64,000 nt of DNA, from the NCBI RefSeq assembly GCF_014195505.1, contig NZ_JACIBV010000001.1, positions 3,348,001-3,412,000 of the forward strand, written 5' to 3'. The notes under the pieces were generated by a model that did not search any database, was not told where the DNA came from, and was given only the letters and a program-made list of their open reading frames with translations. This document shows, one piece after another, positions 34,934-43,517 of the stretch. The DNA comes from Nonomuraea dietziae (lineage in GTDB: Bacteria; Actinomycetota; Actinomycetes; Streptosporangiales; Streptosporangiaceae). Each line of letters starts with the position of its first letter. The stretch's first letter is position 1. A program made the position numbers and the translations under genes.

Positions 34934-35013
34934 CCCACCGGACCGTCGCGTCCGTCCTCGAAGAGGCTCCACCATGTCCGCAGGGGGCCGTTCTCGGGAC
35001 GGTGGACCGAGTG

Positions 35014-35056
35014 GACAGGATCCCGTCCGGTCCTGGGACCCGGGCGGGATCCTGTC
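35014..35056. terminator. Bidirectional terminator
   Basis: A perfect 12-bp inverted repeat (GACAGGATCCCG / CGGGATCCTGTC) with a 19-base loop, followed by GTTT. It lies between the convergent small secreted protein gene and the DUF574 methyltransferase gene. Confidence 0.8.
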
Positions 35057-35133
35057 GTTTCATGTCCTGAGCGAAGCAGGTCACCGTGCCGGATCCGTCA
35101 TCAGACCGGCCACCGGGGTCTCCTACCGGGCTG

Positions 35134-35949
35134 TCACGGTTTGCGGGCGATGCCACAGACGGCGCTCACGACAGCCGGCGGCTCATCCCACCGATCAGGT
35201 TCGGGCCGCCATTGCGGCGTCGGCACCACGCCGGGGTCCACCAGGTCGAGGCCGGCGAAGAACGCCGCGATCTGTGCCGGGCTGCGTAGTTGGTAGGTGT
35301 TGGCCGCGGTGCGGTTGTAGTTCGCCACAGCCCGGACCAGTGCCGGGTTGGTGTCGGTGCCGTCGCTCAGCGCCAGATAGCTGCCCGAAGGCAGGCGTTC
35401 CAGCAGCTGGCCGATGATTGCCGCGGGGTTGTCATCGTCGGTGAGCTGGCCGGCGATGCTCAGCATCATCACGGCGACGGGCTGGGTGAAGTCGAGAGTC
35501 TTGGCCGCTCCGTTGAGGATCACGTCGGGGTGACGGACGTCGGCATCGATGTAGTCGGTGACGCCGGGCTCCGCGCTGGTGAGGAGCGCGCGAGCATGCA
35601 CCAGGACAATGGGGTCGTTGTCCACGTACACGACGCGCGTCTCGGGTGCGATGCTCTGGGCGACCTCATGGGTGTTGTTGGCAGTGGGCAGGCCGGTGCC
35701 GATATCCAGGAACTGGCGCACTCCCGCCTCGCTCACCAGGTACCGGACAGCGCGCATGAGGAACTCGCGCTGGAGCCGGGCGACCATCGCGAAGTCGGGG
35801 AACAACGTCAGCAGGGTCTCGCCGACCTCGCGATCAACGGCGTAGTGATCCTTGCCACCCAACAGGAAGTCCCACACCCGGGCGGAGTGCGGGATGGTCG
35901 TGTCCACGCGCTCCCATGCCGCCCGCGCGGCGGAGCTCTCGTCGCTCAT
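35134..35949 (-). CDS. DUF574-type SAM-dependent methyltransferase
   Basis: A 271-residue protein; the ATG at 35949 follows AAGGA. Typical features: IPHSARVWDFLLGGKDHYAV near residue 20, FLMRAVRYLVSEAGVRQFLD, SAM motif FLDIGTGLPTANNTHEVAQ near 80, VVYVDNDPIVLVHARALL near 105, DYIDADVRHPDVIL near 132, and YFAGLDLVDPGVV-type end (here FFAGLDLVDPGVVPTPQW). This family is abundant in actinomycetes, and substrates are not known; some members are found near specialised-metabolite genes. It stands alone. Confidence 0.92.
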   Translation of the reverse strand: MSDESSAARAAWERVDTTIPHSARVWDFLLGGKDHYAVDREVGETLLTLFPDFAMVARLQREFLMRAVRYLVSEAGVRQFLDIGTGLPTANNTHEVAQSIAPETRVVYVDNDPIVLVHARALLTSAEPGVTDYIDADVRHPDVILNGAAKTLDFTQPVAVMMLSIAGQLTDDDNPAAIIGQLLERLPSGSYLALSDGTDTNPALVRAVANYNRTAANTYQLRSPAQIAAFFAGLDLVDPGVVPTPQWRPEPDRWDEPPAVVSAVCGIARKP

Positions 35950-36556
35950 TGTTCATCCTTGAAGATGGAGGGCTTCCGACCGTACAACGTGCTGTCCGGG
36001 CCCACCATTCGTGGAGCCCGGCGAGGCGAACCGGCATTCTGGGCGCGCCGAAGATCTGCGGCCGGCGATCCGGCCGCACCCGAAACCAGAGGGGTCCGGC
36101 TGCCCTGCCGCCGCCAGCCCAGCGCGGACGACGTATCACCAACCGACATACCGCAACACTAAAAGATCTTACTTCTCATCCGACGGCCGCAGGTTCGAAT
36201 TCCGCACAAAGCACTTGGATCACGGCGTTGGCCTGCGGAGGCACACGACACGAGAAACGGCCCCGGTCCCCCGCTTCGACGCGACGGACACGAGGCCGAT
36301 CTCCCGACCGCGGTCAGGCGCGGAAGAAACACGCTCGCCACGATCTGACCGTCATGCCGCATGACCATGGTCTCCCGGAGACGGAGGCAGCGCCACAGAT
36401 GGCGACCGTGAGCGCGAACGGCAGCAGGTCACTCAGAACCTCACCCATGAAACCCCCGGCTGAACGGAGTATCCGCTGCGACCAGGGATGATGCTTCGCC
36501 CGCCGTTGGTGTGGGCGCGCCGCCGCCGGCCCTGGATCCCCGCCGCGTGCCGTCTC
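35950..36556. other. 607-bp stretch without a recognisable gene
   Basis: Short frames occur on both strands, but none has motifs. The left end must contain the methyltransferase promoter. A T-arm-like sequence near 36190 does not form a tRNA. I see nothing else. Confidence 0.4.
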
Positions 36557-37150
36557 TCAGTCGCCGACCAGCGGTGAGGCGGTCCACTGCTGGAGCGCAT
36601 TGCCACTCCTGCAGGAGCCGACACCCACCTGAGCGTTGCGCCGCCCATTGGGCTCGGCGCTGGCCAGGCACTTCTTCGTCGCGAAGTTCTGGATGACGAA
36701 GGCGTCCTTGAAGGGTCCAGGAGCGTCGACGGCCAGCTTGAACGCCCACTTCTGGGTCTGCTTCCCGCCCACGCAACGGGCCACGAACAGCCGGCCGGCG
36801 TTGTCGGTCTCCAGGCACACGGTCTGCCCGCGGACGAGCTTCCTGCTGACCAGCTTGCCACCGTTGATGAAATTCCACTGCTGCTCAACGTCGTTGCCCC
36901 CGCGGGGGAACGTGCTGAAGACCTTGCCCCTGCCGCTGGCGCCGACGTCGCCGACCTCCAGCGCAAGACTGGTCCTGCGGTTGCTGAGGTGCAGGGTGCC
37001 GGCCGGCGGGGCGGCGGCCGACGTGACGACGCCGGTGGAGACGCCGGTGGAAGCAGCGGCGGGCGAGGCGACAGCGGTCGTGGCCAGGGCCGCGGTCACG
37101 GCACCGATGGCCACGCGACGCATGGCCAGGACTGACAGAGCACGCTTCAT
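36557..37150 (-). CDS. Secreted beta-trefoil (ricin-type) lectin
   Basis: A 197-residue exported protein; the ATG at 37150 follows AAGGAGAAG. Signal peptide: RVAIGAVTAALATTAVASPAA. After a Thr/Val/Ala-rich linker, residues about 50-197 form a beta-trefoil: LHLSNRRTSLALEVGDVGA, DVEQQWNFI, VCLETDNAGRLFVARCVGG, TQKWAFKL, KKCLASAEPNGRRNAQVGV and ALQQWTASP. Three Q-x-W repeats mark the three sugar-binding lobes. It probably binds polysaccharide outside the cell. No enzyme domain is attached. Confidence 0.88.
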   Translation of the reverse strand: MKRALSVLAMRRVAIGAVTAALATTAVASPAAASTGVSTGVVTSAAAPPAGTLHLSNRRTSLALEVGDVGASGRGKVFSTFPRGGNDVEQQWNFINGGKLVSRKLVRGQTVCLETDNAGRLFVARCVGGKQTQKWAFKLAVDAPGPFKDAFVIQNFATKKCLASAEPNGRRNAQVGVGSCRSGNALQQWTASPLVGD

Positions 37151-37629
37151 GGTCTTCTCCTTGTACTGATGGGGTATGGCGAGGCGTTCGCCATGTCGTG
37201 TAGGTCGACCGACCTGGCCGCACCCCCGCATCACGAGCGGGGGCGGAGAAGACCGAACGTAGGTCCGGGCACTGTCCATCTCCCAGACCACTTTCTGATC
37301 AATCGCCCGCCCACCCGAGGGGTGTCGCATCTCAGCGCCCTGGTCGCTGAGAAACCTCTGGGACGGGCGTGCGGTGGGCGGTCGCGGCCCGCGATACCCC
37401 AGGGGCTCTCGGTGGCGGCGCGGCGGATGAATCGGCAACCGTTTCGGGCTCGGAGACGGAGATGACGTGGGAGGCGCCCCCTGCGGTGACGGTGCAGGCG
37501 TCGGCGCGCTGGGCCACGTCAGCCGATGGCGGTCAGCAGCCTGCGGCGGAAGAGGCCAGGCTCGGGGTGGCCGTTCGCCCGCTGCTCGTCCCTGAAGGGC
37601 CGAGCACCTCCGCCGTCGATCGTCTCCGC
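37151..37629. other. 479-bp intergenic region
   Basis: No gene supported. A hairpin CTCAGCG / CGCTGAG with a 7-base loop lies at 37331-37351. The left end contains the lectin promoter. Confidence 0.35.
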
Positions 37630-38277
37630 TCAGTGCGCCAGCAGCTCGTCCAGTTCGGCCGCGAAGAGCAGGGCGGGGTCGAATCCCATGCCGGCGAAGT
37701 GTCCGGCGAGCTCCAGGGACAGGACGCCGTGCAGCCGGGTCCAGAAGCTCAGGGCCCTGCGCAGGACCGCGGGCGGGGCGGGGTGGCCGTCCGCCCAGTC
37801 GCGATGGTCCGCCAGGTGCGCGTCGAACGGCGTCGCGGAACTGTCCGTGGGCAGCGCCGAGCAGGCGTCGAGCAGGATCGCCATGGTCTCGGCGGAGATG
37901 AGCGTGATGTCCTCGGGCGCCTGGTAGCCGGGGACGGGGGTGCCGTAGATGAGGAGGTACCTCTGCGGATCCTCCAGCCCCCAGGCTCGCAGGGTGTGCG
38001 CCAGCACGCCCAGGTCGGCGCCGGTCGTGGCGGCCGCGGCAAGAGTGTCGGCCAGGCTTCGGTAGGCGTCCCTGACCAGCTCGGTGATCAGTTCGTCGCG
38101 GCTGGCGTAGTAGCGGTAGAGCGCGGGCCCGCTCATGCCCATCTGCTTGGCGATCCCGTTGAGGGAGAGCGCGGAGGCCCCCGTCGTGGCGAGCTGCTCC
38201 CACGCGTGTTTCTTGATCTCCGCGCGCACCTGAGTGCGGTAGCGCTCACGTGGGGTCTTCGTGCCCGCCTCCGCCAT
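37630..38277 (-). CDS. TetR-family repressor of the 38.4-39.6 kb genes
   Basis: A 215-residue regulator starting at the ATG at 38277. N-terminal HTH: RAEIKKHAWEQLATTGASAL, SLNGIAKQMGMSGPALYRYY with A-S-R-D-E-L-I. The C-terminal helical domain (LRRALSFWTRLHGVLSLELA, GHFAGMGFDPALLFAAELDE) is of the TetR WHG type. It is divergent from two genes for a membrane protein and a secreted SRPBCC protein, with an inverted repeat overlapping their -35 box. I infer that it represses them. Confidence 0.92.
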   Translation of the reverse strand: MAEAGTKTPRERYRTQVRAEIKKHAWEQLATTGASALSLNGIAKQMGMSGPALYRYYASRDELITELVRDAYRSLADTLAAAATTGADLGVLAHTLRAWGLEDPQRYLLIYGTPVPGYQAPEDITLISAETMAILLDACSALPTDSSATPFDAHLADHRDWADGHPAPPAVLRRALSFWTRLHGVLSLELAGHFAGMGFDPALLFAAELDELLAH

Positions 38278-38314
38278 GACCTGCCACCCCTCGCTACGTC
38301 CTGAAGATTTAGTT

Positions 38315-38364
38315 AGAGGCTATCACGAACCTTATTGACAGCCTCTTTCGCTACTAGTTATAAC
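38315..38364 (+). promoter_or_regulatory. Sigma-70-like promoter with an overlapping operator
   Basis: TTGACA (38335-38340) is followed after 17-18 bases by TTATAA/TATAAC (38358-38364), a near-consensus housekeeping promoter reading right. An inverted repeat AGAGGCT (38315-38321) / AGCCTCT (38340-38346) flanks the -35 box, where a bound TetR would block polymerase. The region is markedly AT-richer than the surroundings. Confidence 0.75.
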
Positions 38365-38447
38365 TTCTAACGTACGCACGACGCTCTAACAACCGTGAGC
38401 GCGCGCCGGATCGCGGCGGTGCACTCGGCCTGACGAAGGGAAACCCC

Positions 38448-38795
38448 ATGACGACCGCGTCCCCCTCACTCGCCCCCATCGGCCGGCCCACTCCTCTGGC
38501 GGTGACCGTCTCCTCCTGGGCCGTCCCCGTCATGGTGCTGGGCCAGTTCGCCATGCTGGCGATCGTCCCGGTCGCGATCGCGATGGTCGGTGCTCTCCGC
38601 CATGGCCACGACCGCGCGGTGCGCTGGGCGGCCGCGTTGCTGGCCGTCTCGTACGCGGTCCCGCTCGTCATATGGCTGACGCGGCCCGACGGCGCGCCGA
38701 GCCTGTCCAAGGACATGCACCCCGGATTCGTCGCTGTGATCGTCGCCGCGTCCGCCGTACTGATCGGGTCCATCCTTCGGGCCCGCCGGCGCTGA
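38448..38795 (+). CDS. Small three-helix membrane protein
   Basis: A 115-residue protein; the ATG at 38448 follows GAAGGGAAA. Hydrophobic segments near 20-48 (VTVSSWAVPVMVLGQFAMLA), 58-77 (WAAALLAVSYAVPLVIWL) and 92-110 (GFVAVIVAASAVLIGSI) give three membrane spans. Family not recognised. It is the first gene behind a TetR-controlled promoter and probably shares a transcript with the SRPBCC gene 115 bases downstream. TetR/transport-like pairs can be detoxification systems, but the protein is too small to be a known pump subunit with certainty. Confidence 0.78.
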   Translation: MTTASPSLAPIGRPTPLAVTVSSWAVPVMVLGQFAMLAIVPVAIAMVGALRHGHDRAVRWAAALLAVSYAVPLVIWLTRPDGAPSLSKDMHPGFVAVIVAASAVLIGSILRARRR

Positions 38796-38909
38796 AGGAG
38801 CTCCCCCTGCGGCACTCCTGTCCCCCACTGCCGCGCCGAACGGTCCGCCCTCCAGCCCGGCGGCATCCCCTACGAGCGTTCGCTCCTCCCCACCGAAAGG
38901 AACACCACG

Positions 38910-39587
38910 ATGAACAACGGCACCTCGGCTCTTTCCGGTCAGCAGTCCCGCCCCCGGACCCGCGCCCGGCTCACCGTGCTCACGATCTCACTCGCCATCG
39001 CCGGCACCCTGGCAGGCAACCTCCCTGCCGCACAGGCCGCCCCCGGCCGGCCCCCGGCCACCCACCACGGTGGTGGACTCCAGTGCCGTGGGGAGGGCGT
39101 CGACACCAGCGCCAAGATCCGGTACCGGACCGAGACGTTGATCAAGGCGCCGCTGAGCACCATCTGGAAACTGCAGACCGACGTGGAACGCTGGCCCTCG
39201 TGGCAGAAGCCCGTCACCAGCATGAAGCGCCTCGATCCGGGCCCGCTGCGCAGGCACTCGCGGTTCCGGTGGACCACCCCGGTGCCCGCCACCCCCGTCA
39301 GCTCGCCGACCACGCTGGTCATCACCTCCACGGTCCGGCAGCTGCAGCACCACACGTGCATCCGCTGGACCGGGCCCGCGATCGGCGAAGGGCTGCGCAT
39401 CGACCGGGGCGTCCATGTCTGGACCTTCACCAAGGTCAAGGGCGGCGTCCTCGTACGCACCGAGGAGACCCATGCCGGCGACCAGATCGAAACCGACGTG
39501 CGCCTCGCCACCCACTTTCTCGGACAAGGTCTCGAAGCCTGGCTGCGCGATCTGAAAACCATCGCCGAAGCCCGCAACCAGCGGTAG
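38910..39587 (+). CDS. Secreted SRPBCC (polyketide cyclase-like) protein
   Basis: A 225-residue protein. An N-terminal signal peptide (RARLTVLTISLAIAGTLAGN, ending PAAQAAP) sends it out. Residues about 70-220 have the START/SRPBCC pattern: YRTETLIKAPLSTIWKLQTD, VERWPSWQKPVTSMKRLD, FRWTTPVPATPV, CIRWTGPAIGEGLRIDRGVH and VWTF. This fold makes a deep hydrophobic pocket for lipids or polyketides. Most members are cytosolic, so an exported one is less usual. It ends before a perfect hairpin terminator. Confidence 0.85.
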   Translation: MNNGTSALSGQQSRPRTRARLTVLTISLAIAGTLAGNLPAAQAAPGRPPATHHGGGLQCRGEGVDTSAKIRYRTETLIKAPLSTIWKLQTDVERWPSWQKPVTSMKRLDPGPLRRHSRFRWTTPVPATPVSSPTTLVITSTVRQLQHHTCIRWTGPAIGEGLRIDRGVHVWTFTKVKGGVLVRTEETHAGDQIETDVRLATHFLGQGLEAWLRDLKTIAEARNQR

Positions 39588-39637
39588 CGCGGGCTCTGCA
39601 GGGCCGGCTCCCGCCGACGCCACCTCCCCGACGCGCC

Positions 39638-39666
39638 CAGGCCGGCCCGAGATCGCGGCCGGCCTG
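39638..39666. terminator. Bidirectional terminator
   Basis: CAGGCCGGCC / GGCCGGCCTG, a perfect 10-bp stem with a 9-base loop, between the convergent SRPBCC and MSMEG_6728-type genes. Confidence 0.75.
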
Positions 39667-39771
39667 CTCGCTTCGACGGCCGCCGTGGCCGCGGTCCTGC
39701 CCGTCTGCCGGCTGCGGCTCGATCCGGTGGTACGGGCTGTTCGTCGAGGACGTGACGGTGCTGATCCGGAG

Positions 39772-40251
39772 TCATGCGGGTGTACGGCGGGCCCGATCCG
39801 ACACCGGCCACACGTAGGGCAGGTCCATCGGCACACCGGTGAACCACCTCTGGTAGTGCTCGGGATCCTTGCGCAGCAAAGCCGACCGGTGGCTGCGGTG
39901 GAAGTCCTCCTCCCCCAGCCACGGCGGCAACTCCCCCGCCACGGCGAGCGCGTCCTGCGAGCGCACCGTGTCCACGCCGAGGGCGCGCTGGAAGTCGGCC
40001 AGCAGGGTGGTCGCGCAGGTGTCGGCGTATCCGATCTCACACCAGGCGCGGCACATCTCCATGCCGTATCTGGTGAGCGCCTCCTCGTAGCCCGCCCACA
40101 TGGCGACCGCAGGATGGTGGCGCCAGCCGTACCCCACAACGGTCAGCCCGCGCAGCACCTGTATCGCCTCGACACGTTGCTTGCCGAGCCGCCGTGGGTC
40201 CAGGATCAGCGACGTGGCCACGAAGTCGGGATAGGGCAAGAACGTCTGCAC
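39772..40251 (-). CDS. MSMEG_6728-family protein (pyrimidine-dimer glycosylase-like)
   Basis: A 159-residue cytosolic protein starting MQTFLPYPDFVATSLILDPR, then RLGKQRVEAIQVLRGLT and YGWRHHPAVAMWAGYEEALTR, CRAWCEIGYADTC, and LRKDPEHYQRWFTG near the end. This matches a conserved actinobacterial family distantly similar to T4 endonuclease V-like pyrimidine-dimer glycosylases (shared L-D-x-R-R-L-G-K-Q motif). A DNA-repair role is therefore possible but untested. It stands alone. Confidence 0.85.
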   Translation of the reverse strand: MQTFLPYPDFVATSLILDPRRLGKQRVEAIQVLRGLTVVGYGWRHHPAVAMWAGYEEALTRYGMEMCRAWCEIGYADTCATTLLADFQRALGVDTVRSQDALAVAGELPPWLGEEDFHRSHRSALLRKDPEHYQRWFTGVPMDLPYVWPVSDRARRTPA

Positions 40252-40649
40252 CCACGGTGACTACCCTGCATGCCGTGCCAACTCACGCACGCGGCTGCGG
40301 CGTGAGCTGGCCGTGCATCCGGCTCTTGACGTGCGTGGAGGGAAGGCTCGCACACGAACACGCGGGGATCGCGGGGGCGCCTGCCCCCGCCGACCACCTC
40401 GGGTCGCGCGCCCGGTCAGCCGTTCAAAGACCTGGTCAACGCAGCGTAGAGGGGTGCTGCTGGCCTGATGTGAAGCGGTTCCGCCGCAGAGCGGCGATGC
40501 GGCAGGCCACGCAGGACCGTGTCGGCTTCACCGTAGGACCGCCGCGAGCTGATGAACTGTGGGGTGTTCTGTACCAGCTTGAGATGTTCCGTCCTAATTT
40601 GGCGGGTAGGTCCGCTAAAGACCGTCACCAAGCAGAAGGGGGAAAGCGA
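40252..40649. other. 398-bp intergenic region
   Basis: No gene is supported. It must hold the promoters of the MSMEG_6728-type gene (left) and the PRC-barrel gene (right). Confidence 0.35.
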
Positions 40650-41246
40650 ATGATCACGCAGGAGCAGATCCCCGCGGTTCTGGACCATGACGTCTACGAC
40701 GCCAATGGAGCCAAGATCGGCGAGGTCAAGCACCTCTTCCTCGACGAGGCCACCGGGCGCCCCGAGTGGCTGTGCATCAAGACCGGCCTGTTCGGCACCA
40801 AGGAGACCTTCGTCCCGATGCGGGATGCGGAGCTGGTCACCGACCACGTCGAGGTGCCCTACGACAAGGACCGCGTCAAGGACGCCCCGAACGTCGACGT
40901 GGATGCCGGCGGGTACCTGTCGGCCGAGGAGGAGCGCGAGCTGTACCGCTACTACGGGATGGACTGGGAGTCCTCCTGGCAGCAGGCCAACCAGCCCGGC
41001 GAGGGATGGGCGCACGAGGGCGGCATGCGCGAGCGCGAGCGCCTCGGCCACACCGACACCGGGGACACAGGTATCCAGAACGGCTACGCCGACACCGGGG
41101 ACATGGGTACCGAAACGGGCTACGCCGACACCGGCATGGGCCGTCGCGGCGATGCGATGACGGGCGGGGATCGGCCGGAGGTCGGCGCCGAGACCCACGA
41201 GCGCGGCCGAGCCCGGCTGCGCAAGTACATCGTCACCGACGAGTAG
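40650..41246 (+). CDS. PRC-barrel protein, truncated before DUF2382
   Basis: A 198-residue protein; the ATG at 40650 follows AAGGGGGAAAG. Residues 1-95 are a PRC-barrel domain (QIPAVLDHDVYDANGAKIGE, VKHLFLDEATGRPEWLCIKT, FVPMRDAELVTDHVEVPYDK). Residues about 130-155 contain a 12-residue repeat (GHTDTGDTGIQNG, YADTGDMGTETG, YADTGMG). The frame ends in RLRKYIVTDE-stop, which is the start of a DUF2382 stress-response domain. The remainder of DUF2382 is present downstream but out of reach (next entry). Whole-length relatives are linked to general stress; this one has lost its C-terminal domain. Confidence 0.85.
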   Translation: MITQEQIPAVLDHDVYDANGAKIGEVKHLFLDEATGRPEWLCIKTGLFGTKETFVPMRDAELVTDHVEVPYDKDRVKDAPNVDVDAGGYLSAEEERELYRYYGMDWESSWQQANQPGEGWAHEGGMRERERLGHTDTGDTGIQNGYADTGDMGTETGYADTGMGRRGDAMTGGDRPEVGAETHERGRARLRKYIVTDE

Positions 41247-41468
41247 CAGCGCAACGTGCCGCTCACCCGCTAGGTGCGGGTGGAGCGGGAACAGACCACC
41301 GAGGCCGACCGGGATACGGCGCTTGACGGGCCGGACATCACCGAGTCCGCACGAGCGTCACCCCGCGCGAGAAATGGCCGATGGTGGAGGAGACCGCCCG
41401 TAGGAGCCGGGTCCGCATGACCAAGGACCAGGTCGCCGACGAGGAGACCGTCTCCAACGAGTCGGGCC
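41247..41468 (+). pseudogene. Orphaned DUF2382 domain, cut off by nonsense and frameshift mutations
   Basis: Directly after the TAG of the PRC-barrel gene the same frame continues QRNVPLTR, a second TAG, then VRVEREQTTEADRDTALDGP and DITESA; near 41353 it shifts frame to VTPREKWPMVEETA and RVRMTKDQVADEETVSNE. These are consecutive DUF2382 blocks, so the original protein was longer by about 75 residues. The remaining 41469-41789 shows no other gene. Confidence 0.82.
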
Positions 41469-41789
41469 GCCCCCAGGGAGGGCAGACACCCGGCAAACCG
41501 GGACACCACTCCACATTTCATGACATCGCCGGTGTCCTGATCCCACAGGCTGTTCGCCACGCCTGGTTCCTGTCATTCCTGTCTTTGCGCGGAACGGCGG
41601 GAACCGCTTCCATCGCGCTCGACGTCCCTGATGCACGACCTCACAAGGTGGCGGGACGCTCCGTGTCGAAGCAATCGGCCATCGCAGGGGTTCGCTCAGC
41701 AGGGAACACGGCGCTCTCCCCTTCCTACGCCGGAAGGGGCCACAACGGGCGGTCTTCCGAACGTGAGACCGCCAGATCGGGGGAATCCC

Positions 41790-42056
41790 ATGCGTAAGAT
41801 CCTCACGAGCCTGGGGCTGGTCTTCCTGCTCACGCTCGCCCCGGCCGCGGCCGTCACGGCGGAGGCTGTCGCCGTCCCGGCCGCGCACAGCCAGATCACG
41901 CCTTCACCGCAACCCACCCAGAACAGAGACGAGGGCGGCAGCGGGGGCATGTGGGGGCTGCTGGGCCTGCTCGGTCTGCTCGGCCTCGCCGGCCTGCGCA
42001 AGCAGAAGGCCCGCGTCGGCACGGCCGAACATATGCCCAACCGCCCGAGGCCGTAG
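41790..42056 (+). CDS. Small surface protein with a WGxxG-type C-terminal anchor
   Basis: An 88-residue protein; ATG at 41790 with GGGGGAA upstream. Signal peptide MRKILTSLGLVFLLTLAPAA, a short Pro/Gln/Asn linker (ITPSPQPTQNRDEGGSGG), then a C-terminal MWGLLGLLGLLGLAGLRKQK, the hydrophobic span plus basic cluster of WGxxGxxG-CTERM-like tails. Such tails are thought to be sorting signals in bacteria. The mature protein is little more than linker and anchor. No dedicated sorting enzyme is near. It lies upstream of a secreted serine hydrolase gene on the same strand. Confidence 0.75.
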   Translation: MRKILTSLGLVFLLTLAPAAAVTAEAVAVPAAHSQITPSPQPTQNRDEGGSGGMWGLLGLLGLLGLAGLRKQKARVGTAEHMPNRPRP

Positions 42057-42148
42057 GCGGAGCCGGGCGGTCGCATGCCGCAGGAGCCGGGGCGGCGGGT
42101 ACCGTCGCCCCGAGCGCCTTGTCGTCGTCGTTCGGCAGGAGGTCTGCC

Positions 42149-43411
42149 ATGAGGTGCTCGCAGGCGTGTCGGCGCGGAATCTCCGTGGGGCTGGCCGTCG
42201 CCGGCCTCCTGGCCTTCCCGCTGTCCGCCGGGACCGTCGGCGAGACGATGCCCGTGGCGGCCCCCTCCGCTCAGCCCGCCGCGGTTCTTCAGCCGCCGGA
42301 CTTCCCCGAGCTGACCCCCGCCGTCGCATCGCGACTGGACACCGCGATCCGGCAGGTCATGCGCGTGACCAAGGCGCCAGGCGTCATCGTCGGCCTGTCG
42401 GCTTCCGGCAAGGGGGCGTACGTGCGGGCCTTCGGCGTCGCCGACAAGGCGACCGGCGCCCCGATGAAGCCAGACCTGTCCATGCGGATCGGCAGCGAGA
42501 CCAAGACCTTCACCGTGACCGCCCTGCTCGAACTCGTCGACCAGGGCAAGGCCGGCCTCGACGACCCGATCGCCAAGTACGTCGACGCGGTCCCCAACGG
42601 GGACCGCATCACCCTGCGCGACCTCGCGGGCATGCGCAGCGGCCTGTTCGACTACAGCGATGACAAGGCCTTCTCCAAGGCCCTCCTCACCAACCCGCGA
42701 CGGCCCTTCACCCCCCAGGAGTTGCTGGCCTACTCCTTCGAGCACCCCGTGCAGTTCCAGCCCGGCGCGCGATTCCAGTACTCCAACACGAACATCATCC
42801 TGCTGGGGCTCGTGGTGGAGAAGGTCGGCGGCCTGCCCCTGCACGAGTTCATCCAGCGAAACGTCCTGGAGCCGGCCGGCCTGCGGCACACCGTCCTCCC
42901 GACCGGCGCCGCCTTCCCCACCCCCCACGCTCGCGGCTACACCGACAAGACCGCCTCGGGCGCGGTCGAGGACGCCACCGACTGGAATCCCTCCTGGGGC
43001 TGGGCCGCGGGAGCGATGATCTCCAACCTTCAGGACCTGCGCACGTGGGCCCGCGTCCTCGCCACCGGCACCCTGCTGACCCCCACGACGCAGGCCGAAC
43101 GCCTCAGGACGCGGCCGACGACCATCCCGGGCGCCGGGTACGGACTTGGCGTCTTCAACGTGCGGAGCTGGATCGGACACAACGGCTCGCTGCCCGGCTA
43201 CCAGTCGCTGACGGTGTACCTGCCCGAGGAGCAAGCGACGCTGGTGATCCTGATCAACACGGATATCTCGTACGACGGTGCGCAGCCCAGCACGCTCTTC
43301 GGGAAGGCCATTACGCGCATCGTGACCCCGGACCACGTGTTCGACCTGCCCGAGCAGGCGCCGTCTCCGAGACCGCGGCCATCCGGGTCACGGACCGGCG
43401 GTGGCGATTGA
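42149..43411 (+). CDS. Secreted beta-lactamase-fold serine hydrolase (DD-peptidase type)
   Basis: A 420-residue protein; the ATG at 42149 follows GGCAGGAGG. Signal peptide: RRGISVGLAVAGLLAFPLSAG. All three active-site motifs are present: SxxK as SETK in MRIGSETKTF near residue 114, YSN in FQYSNTNIILLG near 211, and HNG in SWIGHNGSLPGY near 343. The order matches Streptomyces R61-like D-alanyl-D-alanine carboxypeptidases and class C beta-lactamases. The C-terminus is Pro/Arg-rich. It should act on peptidoglycan or related amides outside the cell. Second such hydrolase in this window. Confidence 0.92.
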   Translation: MRCSQACRRGISVGLAVAGLLAFPLSAGTVGETMPVAAPSAQPAAVLQPPDFPELTPAVASRLDTAIRQVMRVTKAPGVIVGLSASGKGAYVRAFGVADKATGAPMKPDLSMRIGSETKTFTVTALLELVDQGKAGLDDPIAKYVDAVPNGDRITLRDLAGMRSGLFDYSDDKAFSKALLTNPRRPFTPQELLAYSFEHPVQFQPGARFQYSNTNIILLGLVVEKVGGLPLHEFIQRNVLEPAGLRHTVLPTGAAFPTPHARGYTDKTASGAVEDATDWNPSWGWAAGAMISNLQDLRTWARVLATGTLLTPTTQAERLRTRPTTIPGAGYGLGVFNVRSWIGHNGSLPGYQSLTVYLPEEQATLVILINTDISYDGAQPSTLFGKAITRIVTPDHVFDLPEQAPSPRPRPSGSRTGGGD

Positions 43412-43517
43412 GCGCGCGTCACTCCTCGTGCCTCGGTTTCTTCCGAATCTTGTGGATCTCGGCCCTGCAGGGGCCTCTTCACGGCCATGGCTCGCCGCCT
43501 CCAGCGCCCTCGCCTGG

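Noticed and set aside
36180-36210. A T-arm-like sequence (GCAGGTTCGAATTCCGC)
   Set aside because: The stem does not pair fully, and no acceptor or anticodon arm can be built around it, so it is not a tRNA.
41696-43336. A 546-codon minus frame
   Set aside because: It opposes the intact secreted serine hydrolase gene, which has a ribosome binding site, signal peptide and all catalytic motifs.
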